DNA from: Promethearchaeota archaeon
GTDB taxonomy: Archaea > Asgardarchaeota > Lokiarchaeia > Sigyniarchaeales > SOKP01
Assembly (NCBI GenBank): GCA_020343655.1
Contig: CP070805.1
Location: 549,425-598,712, forward strand
Direction of reading: 5' to 3'
Length of the DNA: 49,288 nucleotides
Shown here piece by piece: positions 33,963-43,622 of this stretch. The notes below the pieces were generated by a model. The model was not told the DNA's origin. It was given only the letters and a program-made list of their open reading frames with translations, and ran no database searches. The stretch's first letter is position 1, and every line of letters starts with the position of its first letter. Both the position numbers and the translations under genes were made by a program.

Positions 33963-36416
33963 ATGTCTGGTTTCCAATCTAATTCTTCAAAAAAGTCAAT
34001 TGGTTCTAAAGAAAAAACTAAGAAAGAACAAAATAAATTTAAACCATTGAAATTACCAAAAACTCCAAAACTAGGGAAAGTAGGAGTCAAGAATAAGGTT
34101 AAAGACTTTTCTTCTAGACAAAAAGTGAAGATAAGCGCTTTTAAATCCAAAGTTAAAACTGGTTTTTATGATAAAATCGTTCATCAAGAAGTATATATTG
34201 ATGGTCAATTACCAAAATCTTATTCTTATGAAAAAAAGTTTTATGGATTATATGGAATATTTATTGTCTATTCTCTAATTTTAATTACAGCAATTAATAT
34301 TCCAGGAAGCACTTGGATTGATTTTTTAATGTTTGGAAATCCTTTTGCATTTTCAAACACAATTGTAGCTTTTTTTATGGTCTTATCCATTTTATTTAGT
34401 ATTGATAAAGTGCGAATCTTTATTTTTGAAAAAAAAACTGCTATTAAGCAATTTATCTTGTATTGTGGTCTTATTACATTATTATATATACTTTTTTTAT
34501 ACGCTTCAACGAACATTAATTTTATGACTTATTTGTTAACACTAGCAATGATTTGGTTAATTCTATTGAGTAGTCGATTCTATATTTATTCAAGGAAGTT
34601 TGCAACAAAAATTGAGGCTCGATTTATTAAAAAATATTCAATCACTCGATATGGTCTTACAATAATTATTCCTTTCTTTATCTTGGGTGTTCTTGTTATA
34701 ATATCATTATTTTACAGGAGCTTTTTAGTATTTTTATCTTTAGATTTTTTTGGACCAGTCGATCCTTTCAGTGCTGTTGCTGTTTATAATCTCCAAATGC
34801 GACAGGTTATGCCTTTAATTTACTTCAGTTTAGTAATGACACTTATCTTTATTATTTTTGAATTTGTATTTACTAGAAGACGAGCAGAAACTAAAAGAGC
34901 AGGCACTTTTGATAATTTTACTTTTTCTTTAATTGTCCTATTTATCTTTTTCTTTCAAATTTTACAAATTAGTATTTATATGTTGCTTCAAGATCCTACC
35001 ATTGCTGCTTTTAAAGCAACAATAGGGGCAACGAGTTCAGCAGTTTCATATGTTTTTATATTCGAGTTTATCATATCAATGTATTTTTTATATCGAATTA
35101 TTCGAAAAACTGGCAAAACTCTCGGATGGCGTATATTAATCTTTAAAAAAGATGGTTTGATTTTGCTATGTTTAGCTTGTGTATTCGCTCAAACATTAAC
35201 ACGTTTCTCTCTTACTCTTGATTTAGATAATCAAGATATAACTGATATAGGGGTTGTATTAATGGCTGATAAATACATTGTTTCAGTATTAATGATTTTT
35301 TTCTTAGGTATGACATTGCTAATCTATTATCTTAAACCTCGAGAAACCTCAATGTTTATGAGATTGCAAAAAGTAACTGTTATGGAAGAAGAGAGAAGCA
35401 TGGATAAGGTTTATAAAATTATAAGAAGTGAGTATATCAGAAGAGGTAAAGCTTTTCCTATTGAAATAATTGAACGAGAATTGATTAAAGCAACTCAATT
35501 ATCAAAAGCGGACGTAAATTCACTTCTTGACCAATTAGCAAAGAAGGATATGGATATTCTGATTACAGTAGAAAAAAAAGAATTAGGAAAACCAGTAAAG
35601 ATGATTGATTTTGTTTCTGTCACCGAAAGGTTTGAAAAAAAAGGAGTTGCTCAACAAAAAGCGAGAAAATATCTAAGTGAAAGGATATTTGAAAGAGCAC
35701 GAGAAGGAGGAAGTAAAACTAGTAGATTAGTCAAAGGTGCTGAAACAAGTCAACCTACGGATCGTTTTATTTCATCACTTAGCACTAAGTATAACAAAAA
35801 ACAAAGAGATAAAGAACTATTTCGACAAAAAATAAAAGAAACACAAATATCTTTTACAGCAGTGGATCTTTCGGAAGAATTAAAAGAACAAATTATGGAA
35901 ATTATAAGAAAAGAATATCTTTATCGGATTGAAAATCCAGAGAAAATATCAGAAGTTCATTTTCCAATTTCTGAGATTACAAGTCAAATTGAACGAAAAT
36001 TAAAAATAAATCCGGGAGAATTCTACCTAATCTTAGAAAATCTTAGTAATACTGATATTGAACTTGCTTTAATTGATAATCCAGATGAGCCTGAAGATAA
36101 AAAGATTAAATTTCTTCCTTTTACTGATGAAAATATGATTTATTCGTTAGCAGCTTTTAGACCTGAGGAATATTCCAGTTTCAGAATATTAGTAACTAAA
36201 AACTTGCTGAAAGCTCTTAAAACTAAAAAAGAAAAAAGAATTCTTTTTCAATTAAAAAAAAAAATCCCGGCTAAAACAGAAAGTCAAAAATCTTGGCTTG
36301 ATCTATTAAATATTTTATATAAATATTATCCAATGTATGCAGAACAAATAAATCATATTCCAAATACACAGAAATTATTAAAACAGTTAGATAAGTGGAA
36401 GCAGGTATTTGAATAA
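33963..36416 (+). CDS. Large polytopic membrane protein with cytoplasmic winged-helix-like tail
   Basis: An 817-residue protein. Residues 1-90 are very basic and Lys/Ser-rich, about ten hydrophobic helices fill ~92-460, and the last ~350 residues are soluble. The soluble part contains two similar helical modules, around VYKIIRSEYIRRGKAFPIE (about 480-498) and IMEIIRKEYLYRIENPEKI (about 645-663), each followed by a strand/helix pattern like a winged helix. That duplication is visible by eye. A membrane-anchored regulator or scaffold is suggested; no enzyme motif is seen. Unrecognised, probably lineage-specific. ATG start; a hairpin follows the stop. Confidence 0.6.
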   Translation: MSGFQSNSSKKSIGSKEKTKKEQNKFKPLKLPKTPKLGKVGVKNKVKDFSSRQKVKISAFKSKVKTGFYDKIVHQEVYIDGQLPKSYSYEKKFYGLYGIFIVYSLILITAINIPGSTWIDFLMFGNPFAFSNTIVAFFMVLSILFSIDKVRIFIFEKKTAIKQFILYCGLITLLYILFLYASTNINFMTYLLTLAMIWLILLSSRFYIYSRKFATKIEARFIKKYSITRYGLTIIIPFFILGVLVIISLFYRSFLVFLSLDFFGPVDPFSAVAVYNLQMRQVMPLIYFSLVMTLIFIIFEFVFTRRRAETKRAGTFDNFTFSLIVLFIFFFQILQISIYMLLQDPTIAAFKATIGATSSAVSYVFIFEFIISMYFLYRIIRKTGKTLGWRILIFKKDGLILLCLACVFAQTLTRFSLTLDLDNQDITDIGVVLMADKYIVSVLMIFFLGMTLLIYYLKPRETSMFMRLQKVTVMEEERSMDKVYKIIRSEYIRRGKAFPIEIIERELIKATQLSKADVNSLLDQLAKKDMDILITVEKKELGKPVKMIDFVSVTERFEKKGVAQQKARKYLSERIFERAREGGSKTSRLVKGAETSQPTDRFISSLSTKYNKKQRDKELFRQKIKETQISFTAVDLSEELKEQIMEIIRKEYLYRIENPEKISEVHFPISEITSQIERKLKINPGEFYLILENLSNTDIELALIDNPDEPEDKKIKFLPFTDENMIYSLAAFRPEEYSSFRILVTKNLLKALKTKKEKRILFQLKKKIPAKTESQKSWLDLLNILYKYYPMYAEQINHIPNTQKLLKQLDKWKQVFE

Positions 36417-36426
36417 CAATAAGTTC

Positions 36427-36448
36427 CAAAGAGTTCAAAAACTCTTTG
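36427..36448 (+). terminator. Hairpin after large membrane-protein gene
   Basis: CAAAGAGTT-CAAA-AACTCTTTG, a perfect nine-pair stem with a four-base loop, begins ten bases after the stop codon. No T tract follows at once, so it may act as a 3'-end stabilising structure or a weak terminator. Confidence 0.4.
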
Positions 36449-36575
36449 AATCTATAAATCGTAATTTCCGCTTTTCTAAAATAATTTTAAAATATTTAAA
36501 TACAACTCTTTTTTAAAAGAAAATTTTAGAAAATACCTATCTTTCAATTATTTAAATTATAATCTTGTCATTAAT

Positions 36576-37862
36576 ATGAGAAAAATTAATTCTAAAAAAC
36601 ATGCGATAACGCCTTTAAGGATTTTCGCAGGGTTATCGTCTTTTCAAATGCTAGCAATGTTCAGGAGAGGTCTTTTCTATACATATTTATCGATTTACAT
36701 GAGAGAGTTCTTAAACATGTCTGTTTTTGAAACGACTTTGTATGCTACTTTTCCCATGATTACCTCTGTAATATGTCAGAATTTTGTTTGGGGGCCACTT
36801 TCAGATAAACTTCAAAAACGTCGTCGTTTAATTATTTTAGGAGAAATTATTGCTGGTATTGGAACTTTTACTATTTGGGTTATCCATTTCTCTTTTAGTA
36901 GTTTATATATTGCTGGATATGTAATTACTATAGGATTGACTTTTATAGAAATTTTCTGGTCTGCTTCAAATATCGGATGGAGTGCCTTAATAAGTGATAT
37001 ATATCCTTCTGAAAAAAGGAGTAAGGTGATGGGGCAACTCCAAAGCTTGGGTGGTGGTGGACGCATTATTGGAATATTTATAGGGGGATTCTTATATGAT
37101 TTTGGTTTTGGATTTAGAAATGGACCACTATTTTTTGTTGCTTCATTTGTAATGTTTATTTCAGCAATTCCAATGCTATTAGTGCCTGAAGGAGGGATTG
37201 ACTTAGGAATACAGGAAATGGAAATTTCATTAGATCCTGATAGAAATAATCAAAGGAGTGTATTGATTTTTGTTATTTTCATTGTAGCGTTAATCTTTAT
37301 TAATTTCGGAAGAAATAGTATAACTGTGCCTTATTCTCAATATCTTTCTTTGGATTCTGGATTTAATGTAGATAGTGTATTGTTGAGTTTTATAGCAAAT
37401 ACACGTTCAGTAGCAGTTATGATGATTGGATTTACAGCGGGATTATTAAGTAAAAAATTAGGTCATTCTCGGGCTCTGATATTTGGAACATCTATAGGAA
37501 TCATTGCTTTAATAATTACAGCAACAACAATCTATCTATCGCTAATTTTTGTAGGAGGATTCTTAATCGGAGCTGCAGAAGTTATTATTTACGCAGCATC
37601 TTATGCTATAGCATCCCTTCTAATCCCTGCACGAATTCGAGCAAAGCTATTTGCAGTATATAATACTACTTTTTTTCTATCTTGGGGTACTGCGGGTACT
37701 TTTATTTCAGGGCCACTAATCGATTTTTTAATTAATAATGGTCTAAGTGAAGTGTTTGCTTATCAAATGTCATTTTTAACGGGAGCGTTAATCTGCTTTA
37801 TTGGACTATTAATTTTCATTTTTTTAGAATTGTGGTTGAAAACTCATAAAAGGAATAATTAA
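36576..37862 (+). CDS. Major facilitator superfamily transporter
   Basis: A 428-residue protein with about twelve membrane helices. MFS marks are WGPLSDKLQKRRRLI in the loop between helices 2 and 3 (motif A form G-x3-D-x2-x-R-R), the helix-4 region around YIAGYVITIGL, ISDIYPSEKRSKVMGQLQSL, and the matching second-half loop GLLSKKLGHSRALIFG. The substrate is not evident; the pattern is that of a proton-coupled metabolite or drug exporter. Single gene, convergent with cysteine synthase with 18 bases between. Confidence 0.85.
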   Translation: MRKINSKKHAITPLRIFAGLSSFQMLAMFRRGLFYTYLSIYMREFLNMSVFETTLYATFPMITSVICQNFVWGPLSDKLQKRRRLIILGEIIAGIGTFTIWVIHFSFSSLYIAGYVITIGLTFIEIFWSASNIGWSALISDIYPSEKRSKVMGQLQSLGGGGRIIGIFIGGFLYDFGFGFRNGPLFFVASFVMFISAIPMLLVPEGGIDLGIQEMEISLDPDRNNQRSVLIFVIFIVALIFINFGRNSITVPYSQYLSLDSGFNVDSVLLSFIANTRSVAVMMIGFTAGLLSKKLGHSRALIFGTSIGIIALIITATTIYLSLIFVGGFLIGAAEVIIYAASYAIASLLIPARIRAKLFAVYNTTFFLSWGTAGTFISGPLIDFLINNGLSEVFAYQMSFLTGALICFIGLLIFIFLELWLKTHKRNN

Positions 37863-37880
37863 GAAAAATGAACTAACAAT

Positions 37881-38876
37881 CTATGTGCTATTTTCCCACC
37901 AATCTGAAATGGATGCTATATATTTATCATCCCATAAAGTCATTATTTTACATTTCTTAGTGCATTCTAGGCACTTTTCTGGAGCAAAAATAGGGTGAGA
38001 TATATATTTTTCTCCACCATCAGGTAATAACACAACTAATGTACCAGACTCCATATTACTTGCTGTATTAATAGCAACATGCATTGCTGCACCAGAGCTT
38101 ATTCCTGTAAAAATTCCTTCCTGCAAGGAAAGCATCCTAGAAGCGTGTTCAGCATCTTCCTCCTTTACATACTCCTTTTCATCGATTTGAGATTCATCAT
38201 ATATGTCTGGTATATATGATGTTTTTAAGCTCTTTAATCCTTGGATAGGTTCCTCTGCTTCAGGCTCAACAGCGATTATTTTAATATTGGGATTGTATTC
38301 CTTTAATCGTCTCGAAACACCCATTAATGTGCCTGAGGTGCCTAAACCGGCAATAAAAACATCGATTTCTCCATCAGTATCTTCGATTATCTCTTCAGCT
38401 GTATACCTGTAATGAGCTAAAGGGTTGTTTTCATTTGCGAATTGATTAGGAAAAAAGTATTTATCAGGGTTTTGTTCTACTAGTTCCTTTACATAATCCT
38501 GTGCTCCATTCATTCCTTTATCTCCAGAAGTTAATGTGATTTTTGCCCCATAAGCAGTCATTATTTTACGTCTTTCTACAGACATCGTTTCAGGCATGAC
38601 AATTTCTAAAGGATATCCTTTTACAGCACAAATTAAGGAGAGACCAATACCCGTATTCCCACTGCTGGGCTCTATCACTATTTTTCCAGGTGTTATTTCA
38701 CCTGTTTTTTCAGCTTCTTCAATCATTGTAATTGCGATTCTGTCTTTCACTGAGCCAGCGGGATTATATTTCTCTAATTTTGCTAGCATTAACACATTAG
38801 GATTTGGATTACTTTTATTAATACGAACTAAAGGAGTTCTACCAATTAATTTTAAAATATTTGAATAATATCTCAT
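37881..38876 (-). CDS. cysK: Cysteine synthase / OAS sulfhydrylase with C-terminal Cys cluster
   Basis: A 331-residue fold-type II PLP enzyme. The PLP lysine is in NPAGSVKDRIA (K43), with the substrate loop EPSSGNTGIGL, GLGTSGTLMG phosphate loop and GISSGAAM near the end, as in CysK/CBS-like enzymes. Such enzymes replace the acetyl or phosphate group of an activated serine with sulfide, or with homocysteine in cystathionine synthase. Unusual is a C-terminal extension with C302, C305 and C309 (KCLECTKKCK), after the normal end of the fold; it could bind metal or receive persulfide. Convergent with the MFS gene; separate from the HcyBio operon. Confidence 0.9.
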   Translation of the reverse strand: MRYYSNILKLIGRTPLVRINKSNPNPNVLMLAKLEKYNPAGSVKDRIAITMIEEAEKTGEITPGKIVIEPSSGNTGIGLSLICAVKGYPLEIVMPETMSVERRKIMTAYGAKITLTSGDKGMNGAQDYVKELVEQNPDKYFFPNQFANENNPLAHYRYTAEEIIEDTDGEIDVFIAGLGTSGTLMGVSRRLKEYNPNIKIIAVEPEAEEPIQGLKSLKTSYIPDIYDESQIDEKEYVKEEDAEHASRMLSLQEGIFTGISSGAAMHVAINTASNMESGTLVVLLPDGGEKYISHPIFAPEKCLECTKKCKIMTLWDDKYIASISDWWENST

Positions 38877-38979
38877 ACTAAATCAAATTTGCCCATTATT
38901 TATTTGAAAATTAATAAGTATGAATTACTTTAAATATTATTTTTTATGAACTATAAAATTAGGAAAAAAAATAACTATT

Positions 38980-39162
38980 TTAACAAACTTTTTCTTGACA
39001 TTTTTCACAAACAAGGCAATCTATTGTCCTATAACCACATTTTTGGCCATTCCAATATAGCATTTCGCCCGTCTCTTCATCAATAATGATATCTTGACTA
39101 CCACTAGGAAGTGTCTCCATTATGTTCCCACATTTACAACATAATAATTTTATTTTTTCCAT
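38980..39162 (-). CDS. 60-residue Cys-rich metal-binding protein in copper island
   Basis: A small protein with seven Cys, in CCKCG near the start and DCLVCEKCQEKVC at the end, separated by an acidic strand region. It lies 22 bases after the CopA stop on the same strand. The frame continues upstream into copA, but ATG 39162 with GGGAG about six bases upstream is the evident start. The arrangement suggests a copper- or zinc-binding chaperone or store for the copper system. Not a family I can name. Confidence 0.65.
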   Translation of the reverse strand: MEKIKLLCCKCGNIMETLPSGSQDIIIDEETGEMLYWNGQKCGYRTIDCLVCEKCQEKVC

Positions 39163-39184
39163 GATAACTCCCTGGTGTTTTGTT

Positions 39185-39352
39185 TTATTCGATAATATCC
39201 ATAGGTTTTCCGTGATGTTCTGGAATTGGTTGAGCTCCACAACTAGCTCCCATCCAGCAGACTAATTGATCACCTTCTTTATGCATTGCTTGTCCACAAT
39301 GCATTGGAAGTTCTTGTTCTAGTCCACATTCCACACATTTTAATTTACTCAT
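39185..39352 (-). CDS. Nested in-frame Cys/His-rich protein at the copA 3' end
   Basis: Inside copA and in the same frame, ATG 39352 is preceded by a perfect AGGAGG (39366-39361) at eight bases. It would yield a 55-residue protein beginning [20 protein letters not shown], with Cys at 6, 9, 19, 32 and 38 and HH at 46-47. The sequence before it in copA (a Lys/Glu/Asn-rich stretch, residues ~890-912) looks like a spacer. Possibly an old stop codon was lost and a separate copper chaperone gene fused; possibly both long and short products are made. The SD and start are visible; production of the short form is inference. Confidence 0.5.
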   Translation of the reverse strand: MSKLKCVECGLEQELPMHCGQAMHKEGDQLVCWMGASCGAQPIPEHHGKPMDIIE

Positions 39353-42088
39353 ATTTTTTTCCTCCTGTTTTTTTATTATATTCTCATTATTGATTCCTTC
39401 TTTTTTATCTTCATCAAGATTCTTCATTTGCATTAGTTTTGGATCCATAGCATCGTAATTTTTAAATCTTTCAGGCTCTCGCTTGAAATGAGCTTCACAG
39501 TTTGAACTGCAAAAATGATAGATTTTACCTTCATATTCATATTCAATAGCGCGCCTTGGATCAATTTCCATACCACATACGGGATCAGTTACTTTTTCTT
39601 GAGAAATCAGCAATCGTTCTTCCTCCAATTGTTGAGGGGTTTTTGGTTCATATCTCTTTAAAAACAATGCATTTGTTACAACTGAGACGGAACTAGTAGC
39701 CATAAATACTGCTGCCAAGTAAGGAGGTAATAGAAATCCTGTAAATCCATAGATAATTCCTGCAGCAATAGGAATTCCTATTAAGTTGTAAATGAATGCC
39801 CAGAATAGATTTGTAATCATCTTCTTATATGTTTTTTTAGAAAGATTAATAGCCGATACCACATTCCGAACATCCCCTCTCATAAGGACGATATCTGCTG
39901 TTTCAATTGCAACATCAGTTCCAGATCCAATCGCAATCCCTACATCTGCTTGAGCTAATGCTGGAGCATCATTAATTCCATCACCGACCATTGCAACTTT
40001 TCTGTTATCACCCAAATTTTGAAGTTTTTGTACATTTAAAGCCTTATCATTTGGTAAAACTTCTGCTAAAATGTGCTCCTCATCAATTTTTAACTGTCTT
40101 CCAATGCTAAGAGCAGTTTGCATATTATCCCCTGTAATCATAAAAATATCAATACCAATTTCTCTTAATTTTTCTAAGGCATAAGGAGCTTGTTCCTTAA
40201 TTTTATCTGAAATCCCTATTATCCCTCGTATTTGTCCTTCTATGCCCAGAAGTATCGTGGTAATTCCTTGTTGTTGAAACTCAATAAATTTATTCTTATA
40301 GTCTTCTTCAACTGATATATTGTATTCATCCATTAACTTTTCATTTCCTATTAGAACTGATTTCCCTTCTACTAAAGTTTTTAATCCTTTCCCTGGAATT
40401 GCGTCAAATTCTGTTGGAGCTTTAAGTGAAATACCTCTTTGATTTGCTTCCTCAATAATAGCCCTACCAATGGGATGTTCAGAACCTAATTCTGCACTTC
40501 CAGCAAAAAAGAGTAATTGTTCTTCATCATATCCTGATTTATTTAAGTCATCTTCTGAAAAAATAGTTGAAACCTTTGGTTTACCTACCGTTAAAGTTCC
40601 TGTCTTATCAAAAACTATCGTATTTACGTTATTGATTGATTCTAGTGAGTCTCCTCCTTTGATAAGAAGTCCATTTTGCGCACCCTTACCAGTTCCTACC
40701 ATAACAGCAGTAGGAATCGCTAAGCCTAAAGCACAAGGACAAGCAATTACAACTATCGCCGTAAACACCTGTAGTGAAAACTCAAGTGTAGTCATTCCCA
40801 TTGGTGGAGGATAAATAGAGGATCCAACGAAAAACCAATATAAGAATGCAGAAATTGCTATAATTATTACTGCAGGTACGAAATAATTACTTACAGTGTC
40901 AGCGAGTTGCTGTTTAGCAGCTTTACGTCCTTGAGCCTGTTTTACAAAATCAATTATTTGAAAGAGCAAAGTATCTTTTCCGATCTTCTCTGTTTCTATA
41001 TGAATAAGTCCTGTCTGATTCACAGTAGCGCCGATTACCTCACTATCAATTTCTTTTTTTACATATTGACTCTCACCCGTTATCATTGATTCATCAACTT
41101 TTGTTTTCCCTTTAATGACTTTCCCATCGACTGGTATTTTTTCTCCAGGTCTAACAACTAAAATATCCCCAACTTCTATTTCTTCAATGGGAACTTCAAT
41201 TTCTTCCCCATCTTTCAATAAAGTTGCAGTCTTTGGTTGTAAACCAATCAATTTTTTGATAGCTTCAGAAGTTTGACCTTTTGTTTTATGTTCAAGGTAT
41301 TTTCCTATTAATAAAAAAGAGATAATCATGCTCATTGCTTCATAGAACGTTCTTCCAGAGATTAAGAAAGTTGTTAAAATTGAATATATAAGTGCTGTCG
41401 TAGTACCTAAAGCAACTAAAACGTCCATATTAGTTGATTTATTCTTTAGGGATTTATACGCGCCTATTAAGAAAAATGATCCCGAGATGATGTAGTTCGT
41501 TATGGCTAAAAAGAAAAGGAGTAAATTTCTTTCAAACGAATCTACTACAAACCAACTTATGGGTGCAATTACTAGAGAAAACACAAGCGAAATTAACATA
41601 ATGCGCAATCGATACTTCATTTCTTTCTTATGTTTAATAATTTCCATATCCATAGCTCCGGCAGACTTCTCAATGTTATATCCCAATTGCTTAATTTTGG
41701 AATATACACCATGTTCATCTATAACTAATTCATTGAATTCAATGAACATCTTGGATGCATTGTAATTCCCTCTTATATCATAAATACCATCAATTTCTTT
41801 AACTTGGCTAATAAAATTTTCAAATTCATTTTCTGAGAGCTTATCAAGAATTTTGAGATCTATTTTAGCCAAGGATGCCTTATATCCAAGATCTCGAATT
41901 GCTTCCTTAAAATCACTAAAATCAGTAGTAGTGGGGTCATACTCAACTGTCGCTTCTTCATTAGCAAAATTGACTACAGCAGTATTAACACCTTTAAGAT
42001 TATTCAATTTAGTTTCAATCTTTAGCGCACAATTTGCGCATGTCATTCCTCCAAGTTTAATGTTTACATTTTCTTTACTTTCACTCAT
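39185..42088 (-). CDS. copA: Copper-translocating P1B-type ATPase (CopA) with C-terminal YHS and Cys-rich tail
   Basis: A 967-residue ATPase. An N-terminal HMA domain carries GMTCANC (C17, C20); a second HMA-like fold (about 75-140) lacks the CxxC. Eight helices follow, with TGES (337-340), the copper-site CPC (450-452), DKTGTLT (phosphorylated Asp494), HP (538-539), GDGIND (702-707), YN (767-768) and MxxSS in helix 8. A YHS domain sits at 834-880 (C838, C860, C864). The last 55 residues form a separate Cys/His-rich unit with its own start signal. The protein expels Cu+ using ATP. The start is ATG; the regulator gene lies 650 bases away. Confidence 0.95.
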   Translation of the reverse strand: MSESKENVNIKLGGMTCANCALKIETKLNNLKGVNTAVVNFANEEATVEYDPTTTDFSDFKEAIRDLGYKASLAKIDLKILDKLSENEFENFISQVKEIDGIYDIRGNYNASKMFIEFNELVIDEHGVYSKIKQLGYNIEKSAGAMDMEIIKHKKEMKYRLRIMLISLVFSLVIAPISWFVVDSFERNLLLFFLAITNYIISGSFFLIGAYKSLKNKSTNMDVLVALGTTTALIYSILTTFLISGRTFYEAMSMIISFLLIGKYLEHKTKGQTSEAIKKLIGLQPKTATLLKDGEEIEVPIEEIEVGDILVVRPGEKIPVDGKVIKGKTKVDESMITGESQYVKKEIDSEVIGATVNQTGLIHIETEKIGKDTLLFQIIDFVKQAQGRKAAKQQLADTVSNYFVPAVIIIAISAFLYWFFVGSSIYPPPMGMTTLEFSLQVFTAIVVIACPCALGLAIPTAVMVGTGKGAQNGLLIKGGDSLESINNVNTIVFDKTGTLTVGKPKVSTIFSEDDLNKSGYDEEQLLFFAGSAELGSEHPIGRAIIEEANQRGISLKAPTEFDAIPGKGLKTLVEGKSVLIGNEKLMDEYNISVEEDYKNKFIEFQQQGITTILLGIEGQIRGIIGISDKIKEQAPYALEKLREIGIDIFMITGDNMQTALSIGRQLKIDEEHILAEVLPNDKALNVQKLQNLGDNRKVAMVGDGINDAPALAQADVGIAIGSGTDVAIETADIVLMRGDVRNVVSAINLSKKTYKKMITNLFWAFIYNLIGIPIAAGIIYGFTGFLLPPYLAAVFMATSSVSVVTNALFLKRYEPKTPQQLEEERLLISQEKVTDPVCGMEIDPRRAIEYEYEGKIYHFCSSNCEAHFKREPERFKNYDAMDPKLMQMKNLDEDKKEGINNENIIKKQEEKNMSKLKCVECGLEQELPMHCGQAMHKEGDQLVCWMGASCGAQPIPEHHGKPMDIIE
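39361..39366 (-). promoter_or_regulatory. Strong Shine-Dalgarno inside copA
   Basis: AGGAGG on the minus strand, eight bases ahead of an in-frame ATG. Such a perfect site inside a coding region, at the edge of a domain, marks internal initiation of the nested Cys/His-rich protein. Confidence 0.5.
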
Positions 42089-42257
42089 ATAAAGTCACTC
42101 TTAGATTCTCATATCAATTTATACTTCGAATTTTAATTATATATTTTGATTATAATTTGTAAATTTATTTTGAAAATTGATTTTCTAAATATGGATTTTA
42201 AAAAAATATCTTTATAATTACTTAAGTTGATAAGTTTTTTCATATTTTCAATTTACT

Positions 42258-42590
42258 CTAAATCTTCACACCGCAATAGGGACAATATCTTGGTGCTCCA
42301 TTATCCAATTTTTTTCCGCAAGTATGACAAAAGTTTGCTTTTTGGCTTTTAAATTCTCCTATATCTTTAGCATTTTGAGGCTTTTGAAATAAATCCTTAT
42401 TAATTTTACTTTGATCTTGTTTTTGAATAGAATCTTGAGAAAATTTATGGTTAGACTTTGAGATCAAAAGAGATATCAAAATAATTGTTATCAAAAGAAT
42501 AATTCCCCCAACTAAAATAATAAAGATCCAATTTCCAGGATTCCAATCCATCATATGATGTTCAAAACCAATTCCACTGTCAAATATCAT
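42258..42590 (-). CDS. Single-TM protein with His/Met N-terminus and zinc ribbon
   Basis: A 110-residue protein: a short N-terminus with FEHHMMDWNPGNW, one membrane helix (about 20-43), a charged linker, and a C-terminal ribbon CHTCGKKL...CPYCG. With the N-terminus outside, HHMMDW could bind copper there, and the ribbon would lie in the cytosol. It sits between copA and the divergent PadR-TRASH regulator, on the copA strand, so it is probably part of the copper response. Family unknown. ATG start. Confidence 0.6.
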   Translation of the reverse strand: MIFDSGIGFEHHMMDWNPGNWIFIILVGGIILLITIILISLLISKSNHKFSQDSIQKQDQSKINKDLFQKPQNAKDIGEFKSQKANFCHTCGKKLDNGAPRYCPYCGVKI

Positions 42591-42612
42591 TAAATCAACT
42601 CTAAATATTGTA

Positions 42613-42657
42613 ATTAGATTTTTTTAAAATCTAATATATATACTAGATAGTATATAT
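42613..42657. promoter_or_regulatory. Two abutting dyads between copper genes (operator candidate)
   Basis: ATTAGATTTT-TTT-AAAATCTAAT (42613-42635) is followed directly by ATATATACTA-GA-TAGTATATAT (42636-42657). Both are perfect ten-base inverted repeats. They lie between a divergent pair: the small membrane zinc-ribbon gene and the PadR-TRASH regulator. This is the natural place for autoregulation by the PadR-type dimer. The symmetry is exact; binding is inferred. Confidence 0.5.
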
Positions 42658-42742
42658 TTAAATATATTTATTATAAAATATATACACCATTTTTATTACC
42701 TATTAATACATTATTTATTCGAAATAGTTGGTGGTTTTAAGA

Positions 42743-43177
42743 ATGGGTGAAGAACATAAAATTAAAGTCCAAAGTCTCACGAGATTTTATATACTAATGT
42801 TATTAAAATCAGAAAAAAAAATTACAGGATATTCTATAATAAAGCGACTTGAAAAAGATCTAGGCACAACTGCTAGTCCTACTTACGTCTACGATTTTTT
42901 AAAGCAATTAAAAGCTGAAGGATATATTAAGGATATCCCTACCCCAAAATCAAAAAGAGCACAAGGATTCAGATTAACCCCAGAAGGATCGGAATTCACA
43001 GATCGTATTTTTTTGCGATTTAATAATCTAATTGAGGTCGCAATTCAATCAAAGTTAAAAATCTGTGCAAGTTGCGGTGTTAAATTATATGATGATTATT
43101 ATAGCGAAGTTATTGAAGGTAAAGAATACAATTTTTGCTGCAAACATTGTGCAAAAGCATATAAAATTGATAAATAA
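42743..43177 (+). CDS. PadR-type regulator with TRASH metal-sensing domain
   Basis: About 144 residues. The N-terminal PadR winged helix covers ~10-95 (TRFYILMLLKSEKKITGYSI, TYVYDFLKQLKAEGYI, GFRLTPEGSEF). The C-terminal TRASH motif reads CASCGVKLYDD ... NFCCKHCAKAY, with Cys in the spacing known from archaeal copper sensors such as CopR/CopT. TRASH binds Cu or Hg-type metals and changes DNA binding. The frame is open to a TTG at 42728, but ATG 42743 with GGTGG eight bases upstream is the better start. Two dyads lie just upstream. Its likely targets are copA and itself. Confidence 0.88.
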   Translation: MGEEHKIKVQSLTRFYILMLLKSEKKITGYSIIKRLEKDLGTTASPTYVYDFLKQLKAEGYIKDIPTPKSKRAQGFRLTPEGSEFTDRIFLRFNNLIEVAIQSKLKICASCGVKLYDDYYSEVIEGKEYNFCCKHCAKAYKIDK

Positions 43178-43236
43178 AAAAGAAAAGAATTTAGATTCGT
43201 TAGTTATTATTTGCTTTTTTCCTTAGCAGTTGAATC

Positions 43237-43473
43237 TTATTTTCTCTCTTCGTAATTTTTCCTAACAAATATGTAAAGTAATAAGCCGATTACGTTAAGG
43301 ATAAAACCTATTAATAACCAAAATTCAGTATTTTTAATTCCTCGCTTTATGGCATCTCTATGCATATACTTAGCAATAAATAAGCTAACTAGAAAATAAA
43401 TAATAACTCCAGCTAACATGAAAATCCAATGAAATGGACCCAAGGAATACGCGTGCCAATCATTAAACATCAT
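43237..43473 (-). CDS. Two-TM small protein in copper island
   Basis: A 78-residue protein with N-terminus MMFNDWHAYSLGPFHW, two membrane helices (about 18-36 and 50-69), a basic loop between them (HRDAIKRGIKN) and a basic end. The layout resembles the PLDc_N-type two-helix anchor. The His/Met/Trp-rich N-terminus recalls that of the single-TM protein at 42258-42590, so both may meet copper outside the membrane. AAGGAG lies eight bases upstream of the ATG. Convergent with the regulator gene. Function unknown. Confidence 0.6.
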   Translation of the reverse strand: MMFNDWHAYSLGPFHWIFMLAGVIIYFLVSLFIAKYMHRDAIKRGIKNTEFWLLIGFILNVIGLLLYIFVRKNYEERK

Positions 43474-43622
43474 TTCTTTAACTCCTTATCTTTGAAAAAT
43501 TCATTCACGATTACTTTAAGATTAATTACTATTTTCTGTAATTATAGGTATCGATTATAATTTAAAAACTTATTATCAGCTTTGATTTTAGAAAATATAT
43601 AAATTAGTGTAAAGACTAATTT

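Noticed and set aside
38980..39240. Longer start for the 60-residue Cys-rich protein
   Set aside because: The extra 26 codons overlap copA and have no ribosome-binding site; GGGAG directly precedes ATG 39162.
40470..40814. Plus-strand 114-codon ORF opposite copA
   Set aside because: Antisense to the conserved P-type ATPase core; no independent support.
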